Numbered from the stretch's first letter, positions 42,632-51,657 are shown. The stretch: 64,000 bases of DNA from an uncultured Spirochaetaceae bacterium (GCA_944389505.1 CALXMP010000006.1:1-64000), one strand, 5' to 3'. Numbers and translations are program-made. The notes: a model not told the origin generated them from the sequence alone.

Positions 42632-44700
42632 AGAAGAACAGCTTCGCTCCAGGCTATGAGAGCATAGCAGGCGAGCCTCTTATAAATTTCCAGGCAGGCT
42701 TCTCAAAGCCGTTCCACGTAGTCTCGGATTACGATCTGGCAGGGGATCAGGGGGAGGCTGTGGATAAGCTCTATCAGGGGTATCTGAATGGAGACAGGGC
42801 CCAGACGCTCAAGGGTGTTACCGGCTCTGGCAAGACATTCACCATGGCGAAGCTCATAGAGAAGATCCAGAAGCCAGCGCTCATTCTTTCGCATAATAAG
42901 ACGCTTTCTGCGCAGCTTTATCGTGAGTTCAAGTCCTTCTTTCCCGATAATGCCGTGACGTATTTCGTTTCTACGTACGACTACTACCAGCCAGAGGCGT
43001 ATGTCCCGGGCAAGGATCTTTATATCGAGAAGGAGGTCGATATAAACGATGAGATCGACCGCCTGAGGCTTGCGGCTTCCTTCTCCTTGATGGAAAGGCG
43101 CGATGTGATCGTAGTGGCCACAGTCTCATGCATATACGGTCTCGGCAACCCCGTCTCCCTCCGCGATATGCTCTTCACATTCCGCATCGGCGATGATTTC
43201 AGCCAGAACAAGGTCTTCGGGCAGCTCACGAGGATGCTCTACGAGCGCAATGATGCCGTTCTGACCCGCGGTACATTCAGGCCCCGGGGAGAGACTGTCG
43301 AGATCTATCCTGCATATATGGAAGCGGCATTCCGTATCTATCTCGACTGGGATACGATCGAGAGAATCGTATGGTTCAACCCGCTGACAGGGGAGAAGAT
43401 CGCAGATGCTGATTATATCACTCTCTATCCTGCGAAGCAGTTCGTCATGCCGCAGAGCCAGATCAATACGGCGATAAGGAAGATAAACGAGGAGAAGGAG
43501 GAGAGGGTTGAGTACTTCCTTTCGAACGGCAAGCCTGTTGAGGCTGAGAGGATAAAGAGCAGGGTTGAGTATGATCTTGAGATGCTGCAGGAGGTCGGAT
43601 ACTGCTCGGGTATAGAGAACTATTCCAGAATTCTTTCCGGGCGTGCTCCGGGTGAGCGTCCGGCTGTGCTTCTCGATTACTTCCCCGATGATTTCGTCAC
43701 TTTCATCGATGAGTCCCATGTTACGCTTCCCCAGATAGGGGCTATGTACGAGGGCGACAGGTCAAGGAAGCTCAATCTTGTGAACTATGGCTTCCGTCTG
43801 CCTTCTGCTCTGGACAACCGTCCTCTGAAGTATGAGGAGTTCGATAACAAGGTGGGACAGAGGATCTATGTCTCTGCGACTCCCGGAGAGCGTGAGCGGG
43901 ATGAGTCCAGCCAGATTGTAGAGCAGCTCATCCGTCCTACCGGCCTTCTCGATCCAAGCGTTGAGGTCAGATCCACAGAGGGGCAGATGGAGGATCTCTA
44001 TGGGGAGATCCGCAAGACGATTGCAAAGGGTGAGCGTGTGCTTGTCACTACGCTGACGAAGAAGATGGCAGAGGACCTTACCGACTATCTTTCAGGCCTT
44101 GATCTCAATGTACGCTATCTCCATAGCGAGATTGAGACGATTGAGAGGGTAGAGCTTCTCAGGGATCTGCGTCTTGGCAAGTTCGATATCCTTGTTGGAA
44201 TAAACCTGCTCAGGGAAGGTCTTGATCTTCCGGAGGTTTCGCTTGTTGCCATACTCGATGCCGATAAGATCGGATTCCTCCGCTCTGCGACGTCGCTGAT
44301 ACAGACAATAGGGCGCGCGGCAAGGAATGCTGATGGGCGCGTCATAATGTATGCCGACCATATGAGCGATGCGATGGCTGAGGCGATAAAGGAGACCGAG
44401 CACAGGCGGAGTGTCCAGATGGCATACAATGAGGCCCATGGCATTACCCCGCGCACAATAAAGAAGGCCATTGAGGATATCATAGAGAGGGAGAAGAAGG
44501 ATGATGAGGAGGCAGTGAAGGATGAGATCAGGATTGTCAGCTCCTCGTACAATCTCCTTCTTGAACGCGACAGGAAGCGGTATATCGCTGATCTCACGAA
44601 GCAGATGACGGAGCTTGCGAAGAATCTTGAGTTCGAGAAGGCTGCGCTTATCCGCGATGAGATACAGCGAATAAAGGACCGGAAGGATCTCGAGGGTTAA
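42616..44700 (+). CDS. uvrB: excinuclease ABC subunit B
   Basis: A 694-residue UvrB: Walker A GVTGSGKTFTMA, beta-hairpin region TYDYYQPEAYVPGKDLYIEKE, VTFIDESHVTLPQ (Walker B DESH), LREGLDLPEVSLV and a C-terminal UVR domain (LTKQMTELAKNLEFEKAALIRDEI). It loads onto damaged DNA with UvrA and UvrC. The N-terminus is about 33 residues longer than E. coli UvrB; no later Met fits, so the extension is probably real. It is translated from within htrA. Confidence 0.97.
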   Translation: MDSKIKKNSFAPGYESIAGEPLINFQAGFSKPFHVVSDYDLAGDQGEAVDKLYQGYLNGDRAQTLKGVTGSGKTFTMAKLIEKIQKPALILSHNKTLSAQLYREFKSFFPDNAVTYFVSTYDYYQPEAYVPGKDLYIEKEVDINDEIDRLRLAASFSLMERRDVIVVATVSCIYGLGNPVSLRDMLFTFRIGDDFSQNKVFGQLTRMLYERNDAVLTRGTFRPRGETVEIYPAYMEAAFRIYLDWDTIERIVWFNPLTGEKIADADYITLYPAKQFVMPQSQINTAIRKINEEKEERVEYFLSNGKPVEAERIKSRVEYDLEMLQEVGYCSGIENYSRILSGRAPGERPAVLLDYFPDDFVTFIDESHVTLPQIGAMYEGDRSRKLNLVNYGFRLPSALDNRPLKYEEFDNKVGQRIYVSATPGERERDESSQIVEQLIRPTGLLDPSVEVRSTEGQMEDLYGEIRKTIAKGERVLVTTLTKKMAEDLTDYLSGLDLNVRYLHSEIETIERVELLRDLRLGKFDILVGINLLREGLDLPEVSLVAILDADKIGFLRSATSLIQTIGRAARNADGRVIMYADHMSDAMAEAIKETEHRRSVQMAYNEAHGITPRTIKKAIEDIIEREKKDDEEAVKDEIRIVSSSYNLLLERDRKRYIADLTKQMTELAKNLEFEKAALIRDEIQRIKDRKDLEG

Positions 44701-45118
44701 TCACACTTTCCGTCTAAATTAGGTATGAACATCACCACTTTAAGCCTCTGTTCTGCTTGAGAACTTGTGCATATGGCTCTCTTCTCCTGTATTGCGTAGA
44801 TATGTTTTAGGTATACAAGAGGAGCAATGGGCAGGTTCAGCGGTCGCGAGGAATAAGGAAGATGAAGCCGAAAGGCATGATGGTGAAGGCGGTGAACGGC
44901 AAATGCTACGTCTATGTGTAATCATCCGTGACGGAGGATGGGAGCGTCCATTGGGATGCTGAGGGATGTGTTCACCCCGGAAGACGCGACATGGATATAC
45001 ATATGCGCTGTTCATATGAGGCATTCCCGCATTCCGTGCATACTTCATGGCAGCCTCTACCTGATGTCCCAGCCTTCTGCGACTATCTGCTGTGCTATAT
45101 CCTATTGTCCTTTATTGT
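44701..45118. other. intergenic stretch with decayed coding remnants
   Basis: About 420 bases without an intact gene. It contains the short transposase-like remnant at 44861-44920 and nothing else I can name. No terminator is evident after uvrB. The three frames carry stops throughout. Confidence 0.6.
44861..44920 (+). pseudogene. possible transposase N-terminal remnant
   Basis: AAGGAAG then a 19-codon frame MKPKGMMVKAVNGKCYVYV. The phrase 'KPKGMMVKxVNGKxYVYxY' resembles the N-terminus of IS1634/IS4-type transposases of gut bacteria. It stops at TAA, and a second frame after it (SSVTEDGSVHWD) may be the next piece. It is degraded; the assignment is from memory of the motif only. Confidence 0.3.
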
Positions 45119-45149
45119 CATACATATGTATGCTACACTACAAATGTAG
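45119..45149 (+). promoter_or_regulatory. palindromic operators of the toxin-antitoxin operon
   Basis: CATACATATGTATG (45119-45132) is a perfect 14-base palindrome, and CTACA-AA-TGTAG (45138-45149) a second. They lie 22-52 bases before the antitoxin start in the promoter region, where antitoxin autorepression sites are expected. Confidence 0.5.
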
Positions 45150-45170
45150 AACATATCAGGAGTGATGAAT

Positions 45171-45410
45171 ATGAGCATAATCAGTCTGCGGGTGAATGAT
45201 GAGGAGAAAGCTGTGCTTGAGGATGCCGCGAAGTTCTATAAATGCAGCATCTCAACAGTCATCAAACGGCTTACTTTCGAGAAGCTTGAGGATGAATATG
45301 ACATGAAGGTAGCAGGGGATTATCTGAAGGACAAGGAAGCTGGAACGCTTAAGCTTACTGGTTTCGATGATCTTCTCAAGGAATGCGGAATCGATAAGGC
45401 CTCCTTATGA
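45171..45410 (+). CDS. RelB-like (DUF6290) antitoxin
   Basis: A 79-residue protein with a ribbon-helix-helix N-terminus (SIISLRVNDEEKAVLEDAAKFY, SISTVIKRLTFEKLEDEYD) and a flexible C-terminus that would wrap the toxin. AGGAG lies eight bases before this ATG, which is preferred over the GTG/ATG codons just upstream. It overlaps the toxin gene by 4 bp (ATGA). Confidence 0.88.
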   Translation: MSIISLRVNDEEKAVLEDAAKFYKCSISTVIKRLTFEKLEDEYDMKVAGDYLKDKEAGTLKLTGFDDLLKECGIDKASL

Positions 45411-45673
45411 GCTATGAGATTAAGATTACACCGGGTTTTAAGAAGAGCTTCAAGAAGCTTGATTTCATTGCGCAGAGGACAATATCGAAATGGATAGTCA
45501 AGAATCTTGAGGCGACTGATAATCCCCGGCTTCATGGCAAGGCCCTTTCCGGGAATCTCAAGGGCCTCTGGAGATACCGCATCGGGGATTATCGTTTGAT
45601 TGCTGATATCCAGGATAATGAGCTTGTGATAGTTGCAATTGATATCGGACATAGGCGAGAGATTTGCAGATAG
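45407..45673 (+). CDS. RelE/StbE-type toxin
   Basis: An 88-residue RelE-fold protein: YEIKITPGFKKSFKKLD, LKGLWRYRIGDYRLIADIQD, LVIVAIDIGHRREI. Such proteins cut mRNA in the ribosome. The frame is intact and the Arg-rich core is present, so it is likely active. It is coupled to the antitoxin. Confidence 0.9.
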   Translation: MSYEIKITPGFKKSFKKLDFIAQRTISKWIVKNLEATDNPRLHGKALSGNLKGLWRYRIGDYRLIADIQDNELVIVAIDIGHRREICR

Positions 45674-45737
45674 CCTCATTACTCATTCCTGTACAATTCT
45701 TCATTGAAACCGCAATTAAAGAGGATGAAAGTAGTGG

Positions 45738-46619
45738 CTAATCGAAGAGGACGAGATCCACTGGCGTGAGGGTTGCCTGCGGGGTTGCACGCTTCCATAG
45801 CGTTTCAGACATTGTCTGCTTTATCCTGTCATAGATTGTATAGAATGTTATCCTCCCATCGGGTAGGGCGGGCGTTCCTGAGTCCATTCTGTACCCAAGC
45901 GCTTTCAGAAGATAGTAAGTGAATGCCCCGAATTCATCCTGCCTGTCATAGCCTTCATCCCAGCTGTCATATGATAGCTGGTCGGTTGCTGCAGCTGTCA
46001 GCACCCATGTATTCCAGTACGAGGGCTCTGTTATCGTGAAGAAGAGCTTCAGCGAGGGCATGAGCATATTTGCAAATGTCTCAGAGACCAGCTGCCCGTC
46101 ATCGAACAGCTCCCCGTTCATCAGGGCCGTATCATTGGCTATGAAGCGGCCCGAATAGCAGGAATCGATGAATGCGCACTTCATGCCTGGAATCCGGCGG
46201 AGCCTGTAGAGAAGATCGTCCGGATTGAGTCTTGTCCCATCGGGCATTACGAAGCTTCCGTTCTGGTCACCATGGCCTGCATAGTGGAAGATAATGAGGT
46301 TCTGCTCATCTGCTTCCAGCGTCTCAAGGAGCGTCAGTATATCTTTCCTGCCCCATGGCCTTTCATCTCCTGAGATGCTCATCCTGCCGTCGGCTTCAAG
46401 GAACAGATACTCCCTGTATGGAATGCCCTTTCTGGATGCTATGTAGGAAAGCTGCTCAGATAGCGCTCTCTGATCGCCTGGAGGGTTTGCCAGATAATTC
46501 ACTTCTCCTTCTTTGCCATATGAAGCTGCAACGGAGATGAAGATTGTTTCCGTTTCCTGGGTATATGGAGCACATGCTGAGAGCAGCAGGGCTATAGCTA
46601 TTGCAATCATCGCTCTCAT
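45738..46619 (-). CDS. caspase-like (C14) lipoprotein
   Basis: A 293-residue lipoprotein (AIALLLSAC, lipid Cys16) carrying a caspase-type peptidase domain: His116 in FHYAGHGDQNG and Cys154 in FIDSCYSGRF form the dyad; PPGDQRALSEQL precedes them as in metacaspases. The start at 46619 follows GGAGGTACCGT and overlaps the upstream gene stop (ATGA). It should act in the periplasm or at the outer membrane, unlike the cytosolic caspases of anti-phage systems. It is co-transcribed with an outer-membrane-like protein. The substrate is unknown. Confidence 0.87.
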   Translation of the reverse strand: MRAMIAIAIALLLSACAPYTQETETIFISVAASYGKEGEVNYLANPPGDQRALSEQLSYIASRKGIPYREYLFLEADGRMSISGDERPWGRKDILTLLETLEADEQNLIIFHYAGHGDQNGSFVMPDGTRLNPDDLLYRLRRIPGMKCAFIDSCYSGRFIANDTALMNGELFDDGQLVSETFANMLMPSLKLFFTITEPSYWNTWVLTAAATDQLSYDSWDEGYDRQDEFGAFTYYLLKALGYRMDSGTPALPDGRITFYTIYDRIKQTMSETLWKRATPQATLTPVDLVLFD

Positions 46620-47146
46620 ACGGTACCTCCATAGTGGAAGGCAACGCCTGCTCCGGTTCTTACCGCGATGCCGCTTCTTCCTCCGAGTATCCACATGGGA
46701 ATGGTGAGCGATATGCAGGGCAGAATGCTGAATGATGCATGGATTCTGCCGCCGGCTATCCATTCGCCGGCATCAGCTTTATCCATCCACCGCATTGCCA
46801 TGGACAGCATGCATCCAAGTTCAATGAAGCTATTAACCTGCCTGGCGTATCCTATGCCGATGCCAGCCTCAAGCGATGGAAGGCGCTGCAGCCTTCTATG
46901 GACAAGGGATGCCGAGGTGAATGCCGCATATACAGGCAATGATATCCTGTGTCCATCTATTGTGAATGATAGGACATCAGCATCAGCCGATGCGGCTATC
47001 GATGACAGCATAGTGCCCGATGGAGCGATTCCCCTTCCGTATGCATTTCCCTCCCATAGTACTGCAATCGATGCGGCAGGTGTCCAGACGATGCTCCCAT
47101 ATAGTGGATAGAGCGCCAGCAATGATATAAAGAGCAGGTATTTCAT
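46616..47146 (-). CDS. small outer-membrane-like protein
   Basis: A 176-residue exported protein (signal MKYLLFISLLALYPLYG). The mature part alternates hydrophobic residues in strand-like stretches (AASIAVLWEGNAY, LEAGIGIGYARQVNSFIELG, RIHASFSILPCISLTIP), consistent with an eight-stranded barrel. I do not recognise a family. AGGAGGCAAAT precedes the ATG. It is the first gene of the unit with the caspase-like lipoprotein. Confidence 0.7.
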   Translation of the reverse strand: MKYLLFISLLALYPLYGSIVWTPAASIAVLWEGNAYGRGIAPSGTMLSSIAASADADVLSFTIDGHRISLPVYAAFTSASLVHRRLQRLPSLEAGIGIGYARQVNSFIELGCMLSMAMRWMDKADAGEWIAGGRIHASFSILPCISLTIPMWILGGRSGIAVRTGAGVAFHYGGTV

Positions 47147-47191
47147 ATTTGCCTCCTCTATATATACGCGCTGGATGGCCCTCGCTGACAG

Positions 47192-48175
47192 TCAGGAGCT
47201 GAGGATTTCCACAGCTTCCTTCAGGATTATCACGGAGACATCCTTCTTCCGGGGCTGGATTATGCTTCTGGCGAGGATCTGGAAGCCATTCCAGTCCAGA
47301 CCGAGTGTATAGCCATCACCTGTGAATTCCGCTGAGACGATCTCTGCATTCCGGAATATCATATGGCGCGGAAAGGATGATGAATCCGCATCCAGATTGG
47401 CTATCTGGGCATTCTCCGGCCTGAAGAATAGTGTTCCGCTGGCTCCTTCCGAGAGTACCGATGCAGGGATTGCTGTCCCTTCGCCTGTGAAGAATGCAGT
47501 GAAGAGATTGCTTGGCTTCCTGTACAGCTCCTCCGCTGTCCCGAAGGCCTCGATCCTGCCATCGTGCATTATTGCGATACGGTCGGAGATAGCGAATGCC
47601 TCCTCCCTGTCATGGGTTACATAGAGCATTGTTATGCCCAGGCTGTCATGTATCATGCGGATTGCCGCCCTGAGATGCTTTCTCAGCGGTGTATCTAGGG
47701 ATGATAGAGGCTCATCGAGAAGGAGGATGCGGGGCTCTGCTGCTATCGATCTGGCAAGTGCGACACGCTGTGCCTCTCCTCCAGAGAGCGATGAGATTGA
47801 CCTCTTTCCGTATCCGGGGAGACCGACAAGTTCAAGGAGCTTCTCTGCAAGCTCATTGCGCTTCTTCCTGTCCTTCTCCTTCATCCCTGCCTGGATGTTC
47901 TTCTTCACATTCATCGATGGGAACAGGGCCATATCCTGGAATACCATTCCGATTCCCCTGTCCTGGATTCTCCTTCCTGTTATATCATCTCCGGATAACA
48001 GGATTTCCCCTCTGTCCGGAGGGAGTATGCCTGCAATCACCGAGAGCAGCGTAGACTTGCCGGATCCTGAAGGTCCGATAAGGGAGATGAATTCCCCCTC
48101 CTCGATAGCCATCGAGAGCGATAATGTGAAATCCTTGTATTCCTTCTCCAGTCCTTTGATTTCAAGAAATGCCAT
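47192..48175 (-). CDS. thiQ: thiamine ABC transporter ATPase
   Basis: A 327-residue ATP-binding subunit: IGPSGSGKST, Q-loop FQDMALFP, SLSGGEAQRVALARS, LLLDEPLSSLD and VTHDREEAF. It has a C-terminal extension of about 90 residues like Fe3+/polyamine-type TOBE domains, longer than E. coli ThiQ. Its thiamine role is inferred from the TPP riboswitch and gene order thiB-thiP-thiQ. It overlaps thiP by 14 bp with GGAGATAAG as ribosome site. Confidence 0.88.
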   Translation of the reverse strand: MAFLEIKGLEKEYKDFTLSLSMAIEEGEFISLIGPSGSGKSTLLSVIAGILPPDRGEILLSGDDITGRRIQDRGIGMVFQDMALFPSMNVKKNIQAGMKEKDRKKRNELAEKLLELVGLPGYGKRSISSLSGGEAQRVALARSIAAEPRILLLDEPLSSLDTPLRKHLRAAIRMIHDSLGITMLYVTHDREEAFAISDRIAIMHDGRIEAFGTAEELYRKPSNLFTAFFTGEGTAIPASVLSEGASGTLFFRPENAQIANLDADSSSFPRHMIFRNAEIVSAEFTGDGYTLGLDWNGFQILARSIIQPRKKDVSVIILKEAVEILSS

Positions 48176-49784
48176 TCTTATCTCCGATTTCAGCTAGGAT
48201 GAATACGATGAGGGCTTCCAGAAGCAGCACCGTTCCCAGCGCCGACGCGCTCTGGTAATCATAGCGGCCGATAAGGTCATAGATAAGCGCAGGAAGGGTA
48301 GTGAGCCTCCCTAGGGATATCATCATGGTGGCATTCACCTCTCCGAGCGAGAGGGCAAACGCAAAGCAGAATGCCTTCCTCCTTCCCCCTTTAAGAAGAG
48401 GCTTCTCAACCTTCCTTATGGTCCTGCCAGGGCTCATTCCCAGCGTATAGGCACTTTCTCTGAGTATCTCTGGAACGGCCTTTGCCCTGGGCATAAGCGT
48501 TCTGATTGAGAAGGGGAGCGTGATCATGACATGGGCCGCAAGCAGCATGATGTACCGTATCCAGTCTGCAGATAGTGGCAGAAACCTGCTTATTGCAGAT
48601 GATACAATCAGGAGCCCGAGCCCGATTGTCACCGAACCTGCTGCAAGGGGAAGCGTTGAGATGAATGACAGGATCCTGGATCGTCTATGTGAGGAATAGA
48701 GCGCTATGGCCGATGCTGCAGATACCGACAGCCATGCGGAGATGAGCGCTATAGCAAAGCTTGCCGCGATTGCCATGCTTCCCGATTCAAGGCCCTTCAT
48801 CCAGTGCTCGACAGTGAATGCGCCTCCTTTTGCATGGAAGCTCCGGTAGACGATTGCGAGCATCGGAGGAAGAAGGAAGGATAGGATAAGGAACATTATG
48901 ATGAATGCCGCAGCAAGGCTCCATCCATGCGCTTTCCTGAGCGTCCTTCTTTTTCTGTCGACTTTCTTCTCCCTGCGGCCTTCTGGCGTGATAAGCAGCA
49001 GCAATGCCGTGGCAGCCAGCGCTATGATTGAGATCGCGGCTGCAGATGGGATGTCCGCATCGATATAGACCCTTCTGTAGATCTCTGCTTCCATCGTGTA
49101 GTACCTGGGCTGTCCTCCCAGGACAAGCACGATTGCAAATGAGGAGAAGCAATAGAGGAATATGAGGGCAAAGGATGCGGCCGCGCTTCCTCTGAGGGAC
49201 GGCAGCGTCACATGGAGGAATGTCCAGAGGCGGCTTCTGCCGAGCGAATAGGCGGCATACTCCTCGTTCCCGCTCCGTTCGCTCCAGGCTCCTGTGATGA
49301 TGAGGAATGCTATCGGGAAATTGAGATATGCATGGGCAAGGATTATCGCGGGGAATGTGTACAGTATCCTGAATGGTCTGTAGCCTTGGCCGATGATCTG
49401 GGAAAGCATCGTGTTTAGATAGCCGTTGTTGCCATACCATATCACGAAGCCAAGGACGACAAGGATGGCGGGCATTGTGAACGAAAGTCCTGAAAGCGCA
49501 AGTATCGCTCTGCGGCCGGGAAAGCGGTATGAGGCGAAGAACGCCGCGAATGGAATTGCCAGGAGCGTGGATACAAGAGCAGAGAGAAATGCTTCCTCTG
49601 CGGTGAACAGAAGTATCCTGTATGTGGCTCCTTCACAAAGAGCTTCTGCCAGTGTTCCCTCCCTGATGGCGCTCGAGAATACGAATGCCATCGGAATGAG
49701 AAAGAGAATTACAATAAGGAGCAGGGCAGGGATTGTCCTTGCCCTGTAGCTCCATAGTCCTATCTTGCCATTATCTCTGCCCAT
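48162..49784 (-). CDS. thiP: thiamine ABC transporter permease, fused double domain
   Basis: A 540-residue protein with twelve or so helices in two homologous halves, each with a permease EAA-like loop (EEYAAYSLGRSRLWTFLHVTLP; EILRESAYTLGMSPGRTIRKVE). This is the ThiP layout. It overlaps thiB by 25 bp and thiQ by 14 bp. Confidence 0.9.
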   Translation of the reverse strand: MGRDNGKIGLWSYRARTIPALLLIVILFLIPMAFVFSSAIREGTLAEALCEGATYRILLFTAEEAFLSALVSTLLAIPFAAFFASYRFPGRRAILALSGLSFTMPAILVVLGFVIWYGNNGYLNTMLSQIIGQGYRPFRILYTFPAIILAHAYLNFPIAFLIITGAWSERSGNEEYAAYSLGRSRLWTFLHVTLPSLRGSAAASFALIFLYCFSSFAIVLVLGGQPRYYTMEAEIYRRVYIDADIPSAAAISIIALAATALLLLITPEGRREKKVDRKRRTLRKAHGWSLAAAFIIMFLILSFLLPPMLAIVYRSFHAKGGAFTVEHWMKGLESGSMAIAASFAIALISAWLSVSAASAIALYSSHRRSRILSFISTLPLAAGSVTIGLGLLIVSSAISRFLPLSADWIRYIMLLAAHVMITLPFSIRTLMPRAKAVPEILRESAYTLGMSPGRTIRKVEKPLLKGGRRKAFCFAFALSLGEVNATMMISLGRLTTLPALIYDLIGRYDYQSASALGTVLLLEALIVFILAEIGDKNGIS

Positions 49785-50761
49785 GTGGATATTATCTCAT
49801 CTCTCTTCTCGGCGCTTATGCCGGAGGACGTGAACATTATGGCAGGTTCCGGAGCCCACTTGAATGCATCCGGCAGGACCGTTGTGCTGTTTGCTGGATA
49901 CATTGAGTTCGCGATAGCTATATCTGCCTGCCCCTCTGTGAGGATGAAGTCGATGAACGCCTCTGCCTCGGCACGCTTGTCAGTTCCTTTGATTATGCCT
50001 ATGCCCTCAATCGTTGCCTCATGCCCTTCCGGGAATACCAGTGCCTGATACCTCGTGGTATTCTCGTTCATCACATGGTATACAGGGCTTGTAGTATATG
50101 AGAGCACGATAGGAGCTTCCCCTTCGGTGAACAGACCGTAAGCAGAGGACCATCCATCTGCTACCGTGAGTGCGTTCTCCTTCATTGCCTCCCACCATGC
50201 GGTGAAGTCATCGCCATAGAGATTGTATGTCCAGAGAAGCAGCCCAAGACCGACAGATGATGTCCTCGGGTCGATGAGTATAACCTGTCCTCTGTATTCA
50301 GGTGATGTGAGATCCATCAATGATTCGGGCTTTCTCAGTCCTGACTCAGAGTCCCAGACGAATGCGAAGTCGCCGTAATCGAACGGGATCAGCCTGTGCT
50401 CCGGATCGAATTCAAGCCTGTCCGGTATATTCTCGAGCACTGGTGATTCGTATGGCTCAAGGTACTCATAGGCCCTGTATGCGAAATCATCGGTTATGCC
50501 GATCACGACATCGGCATCGGTAGAGCTTCCTTCAAGCTCGATCCTGCTCAGCATCTCGACAGCATCCCCGGCTCCTACGAGCTCGACATCGATGCCAGTC
50601 TTCTCTTCGAACATGGGAATGAGCTTTCCTGCAGGACCCCAGTCCCCTGAGAATGAATCGTATGCATATACTGTGAGCGTATCGGATTCTGATGCAGCCT
50701 GTGCCGATACGATAGCTGAAGCCGCTATAAGAAGAACTGCTAATAGGATTGTCTTTTTCAT
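49760..50761 (-). CDS. thiB: thiamine-binding periplasmic protein
   Basis: A 333-residue binding protein with signal MKKTILLAVLLIAASAIVSA-QAASES. Family phrases match ThiB/TbpA: LTVYAYDSFSGDWGPAG, YGDFAFVWDSE, RTSSVGLGLLLWT, PIVLSYTTSPVYH. It delivers thiamine or its phosphates to ThiP. AAGGAGATCTT lies before the ATG and is part of a hairpin under riboswitch control. Confidence 0.94.
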   Translation of the reverse strand: MKKTILLAVLLIAASAIVSAQAASESDTLTVYAYDSFSGDWGPAGKLIPMFEEKTGIDVELVGAGDAVEMLSRIELEGSSTDADVVIGITDDFAYRAYEYLEPYESPVLENIPDRLEFDPEHRLIPFDYGDFAFVWDSESGLRKPESLMDLTSPEYRGQVILIDPRTSSVGLGLLLWTYNLYGDDFTAWWEAMKENALTVADGWSSAYGLFTEGEAPIVLSYTTSPVYHVMNENTTRYQALVFPEGHEATIEGIGIIKGTDKRAEAEAFIDFILTEGQADIAIANSMYPANSTTVLPDAFKWAPEPAIMFTSSGISAEKRDEIISTWAEIMAR

Positions 50762-50786
50762 AAGATCTCCTTCCGGAGGGCACTGT

Positions 50787-50853
50787 CCTTCCCTTCGCTG
50801 GCATTATCCAGATCAGGTCCGAGGGTATGTTCTCAGGCAGATGCCACCCCTAG
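50787..50853 (-). promoter_or_regulatory. TPP riboswitch (THI element)
   Basis: The minus strand carries the conserved blocks GGGGTGGC, CTGAGA, ACCCTCGGACCTGATCTGG and ATAATGCCAGCGAAGGGAA in order. These form the TPP-binding three-way junction. Downstream, CTCC-GGAA-GGAG (about 50768-50779) can fold over the thiB Shine-Dalgarno, implying translational control: excess thiamine pyrophosphate shuts off uptake. Confidence 0.95.
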
Positions 50854-50883
50854 ACAGCTAGAATCTACCGTTCAATCCATGGC

Positions 50884-50905
50884 TAGTCAATAAGCTGTTT
50901 GACTA
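50884..50905 (+). promoter_or_regulatory. inverted repeat over the grpE -35
   Basis: TAGTCAA, 8 bases, TTGACTA overlaps the -35 of grpE. It is not a CIRCE element (TTAGCACTC), so if it is an operator the heat-shock regulator is not the usual HrcA site. Confidence 0.4.
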
Positions 50906-50927
50906 TATCCCTGTGCTTTATTATCTT
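50899..50927 (+). promoter_or_regulatory. grpE-dnaK promoter
   Basis: TTGACT (50899-50904), 17 bases, TATCTT (50922-50927). Confidence 0.55.
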
Positions 50928-50957
50928 CATTACTGGCTGCCCTTAAGGAGGGTGGAT

Positions 50958-51566
50958 ATGAAAGGAAGAAAAAAGAATAAGAGGTGCGAGATGCCTGAAG
51001 AAGATAAGAAGACTTCTATTGAAGAGGAGAAGACAGAAGCGGAGGCTGCTGCAGGAACTCCTGAGGAGAACGATGCGAAGGACGCAAGGATCTCCGAGCT
51101 GGAATCTAAGGTCAAGGAGCTTGAGGAAACGATCGCGGATCTCAAGGACAAGGCCCTTAGGGATGCTGCCGATACGGAGAACTACAAGAAGAGGCTCCGT
51201 GCCGATAAGGAGAGCGCCGTACGTTATGCCAATGAGGGTCTTATAAAGGATCTTCTCGATCCTCTTGATAATTTCTCGAGAGCTGTCGAGGCTGCAGGAA
51301 GCACCGGGGATGTCGAGTCGATAAAGACCGGTATATCGATGGTGGAGAGCCAGCTCCAGTCGATTCTCCGCAACAACTGGGGACTTGAGCCGTATTCACC
51401 GGAGGGCGAGGACTTCAACCCTTCAGAGATGGAGGCATGTCTTGTCCAGGAGGATGAGAATCTGGACAGGGAGAAGGTGCTGCAGGTCCTTCTCAAGGGC
51501 TACAAGCTCAATGGCAAGGTGATCAGGGCTGCAAAAGTAATGGTCGGTAAGCCTAAAAAGAATTGA
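50958..51566 (+). CDS. grpE: GrpE nucleotide-exchange factor
   Basis: A 202-residue cochaperone for DnaK. A long charged coiled-coil N-terminus (ISELESKVKELEETIADLKD) is followed by the GrpE core (DTENYKKRLRADKE, LDPLDNFSRAVEA, GLEPYSPEGEDFNPSEMEA, VLQVLLKGYKLNGKVIRAAKV). The start after AAGGAGGGTGGAT is preferred over a longer upstream frame. Upstream is a promoter with an inverted repeat instead of CIRCE. Confidence 0.93.
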   Translation: MKGRKKNKRCEMPEEDKKTSIEEEKTEAEAAAGTPEENDAKDARISELESKVKELEETIADLKDKALRDAADTENYKKRLRADKESAVRYANEGLIKDLLDPLDNFSRAVEAAGSTGDVESIKTGISMVESQLQSILRNNWGLEPYSPEGEDFNPSEMEACLVQEDENLDREKVLQVLLKGYKLNGKVIRAAKVMVGKPKKN

Positions 51567-51657
51567 CGATTGCATCAGCCTTTATTATCTTACCGTCTGA
51601 GATAGCAGATAGCTATCATAGGATGATTCTTAAAGCAATATATGGAGAGAAGATAAA

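Noticed and set aside
50862-50957. CIRCE element before grpE
   Set aside because: No TTAGCACTC-N9-GAGTGCTAA or near match; only the TAGTCAA inverted repeat is present.
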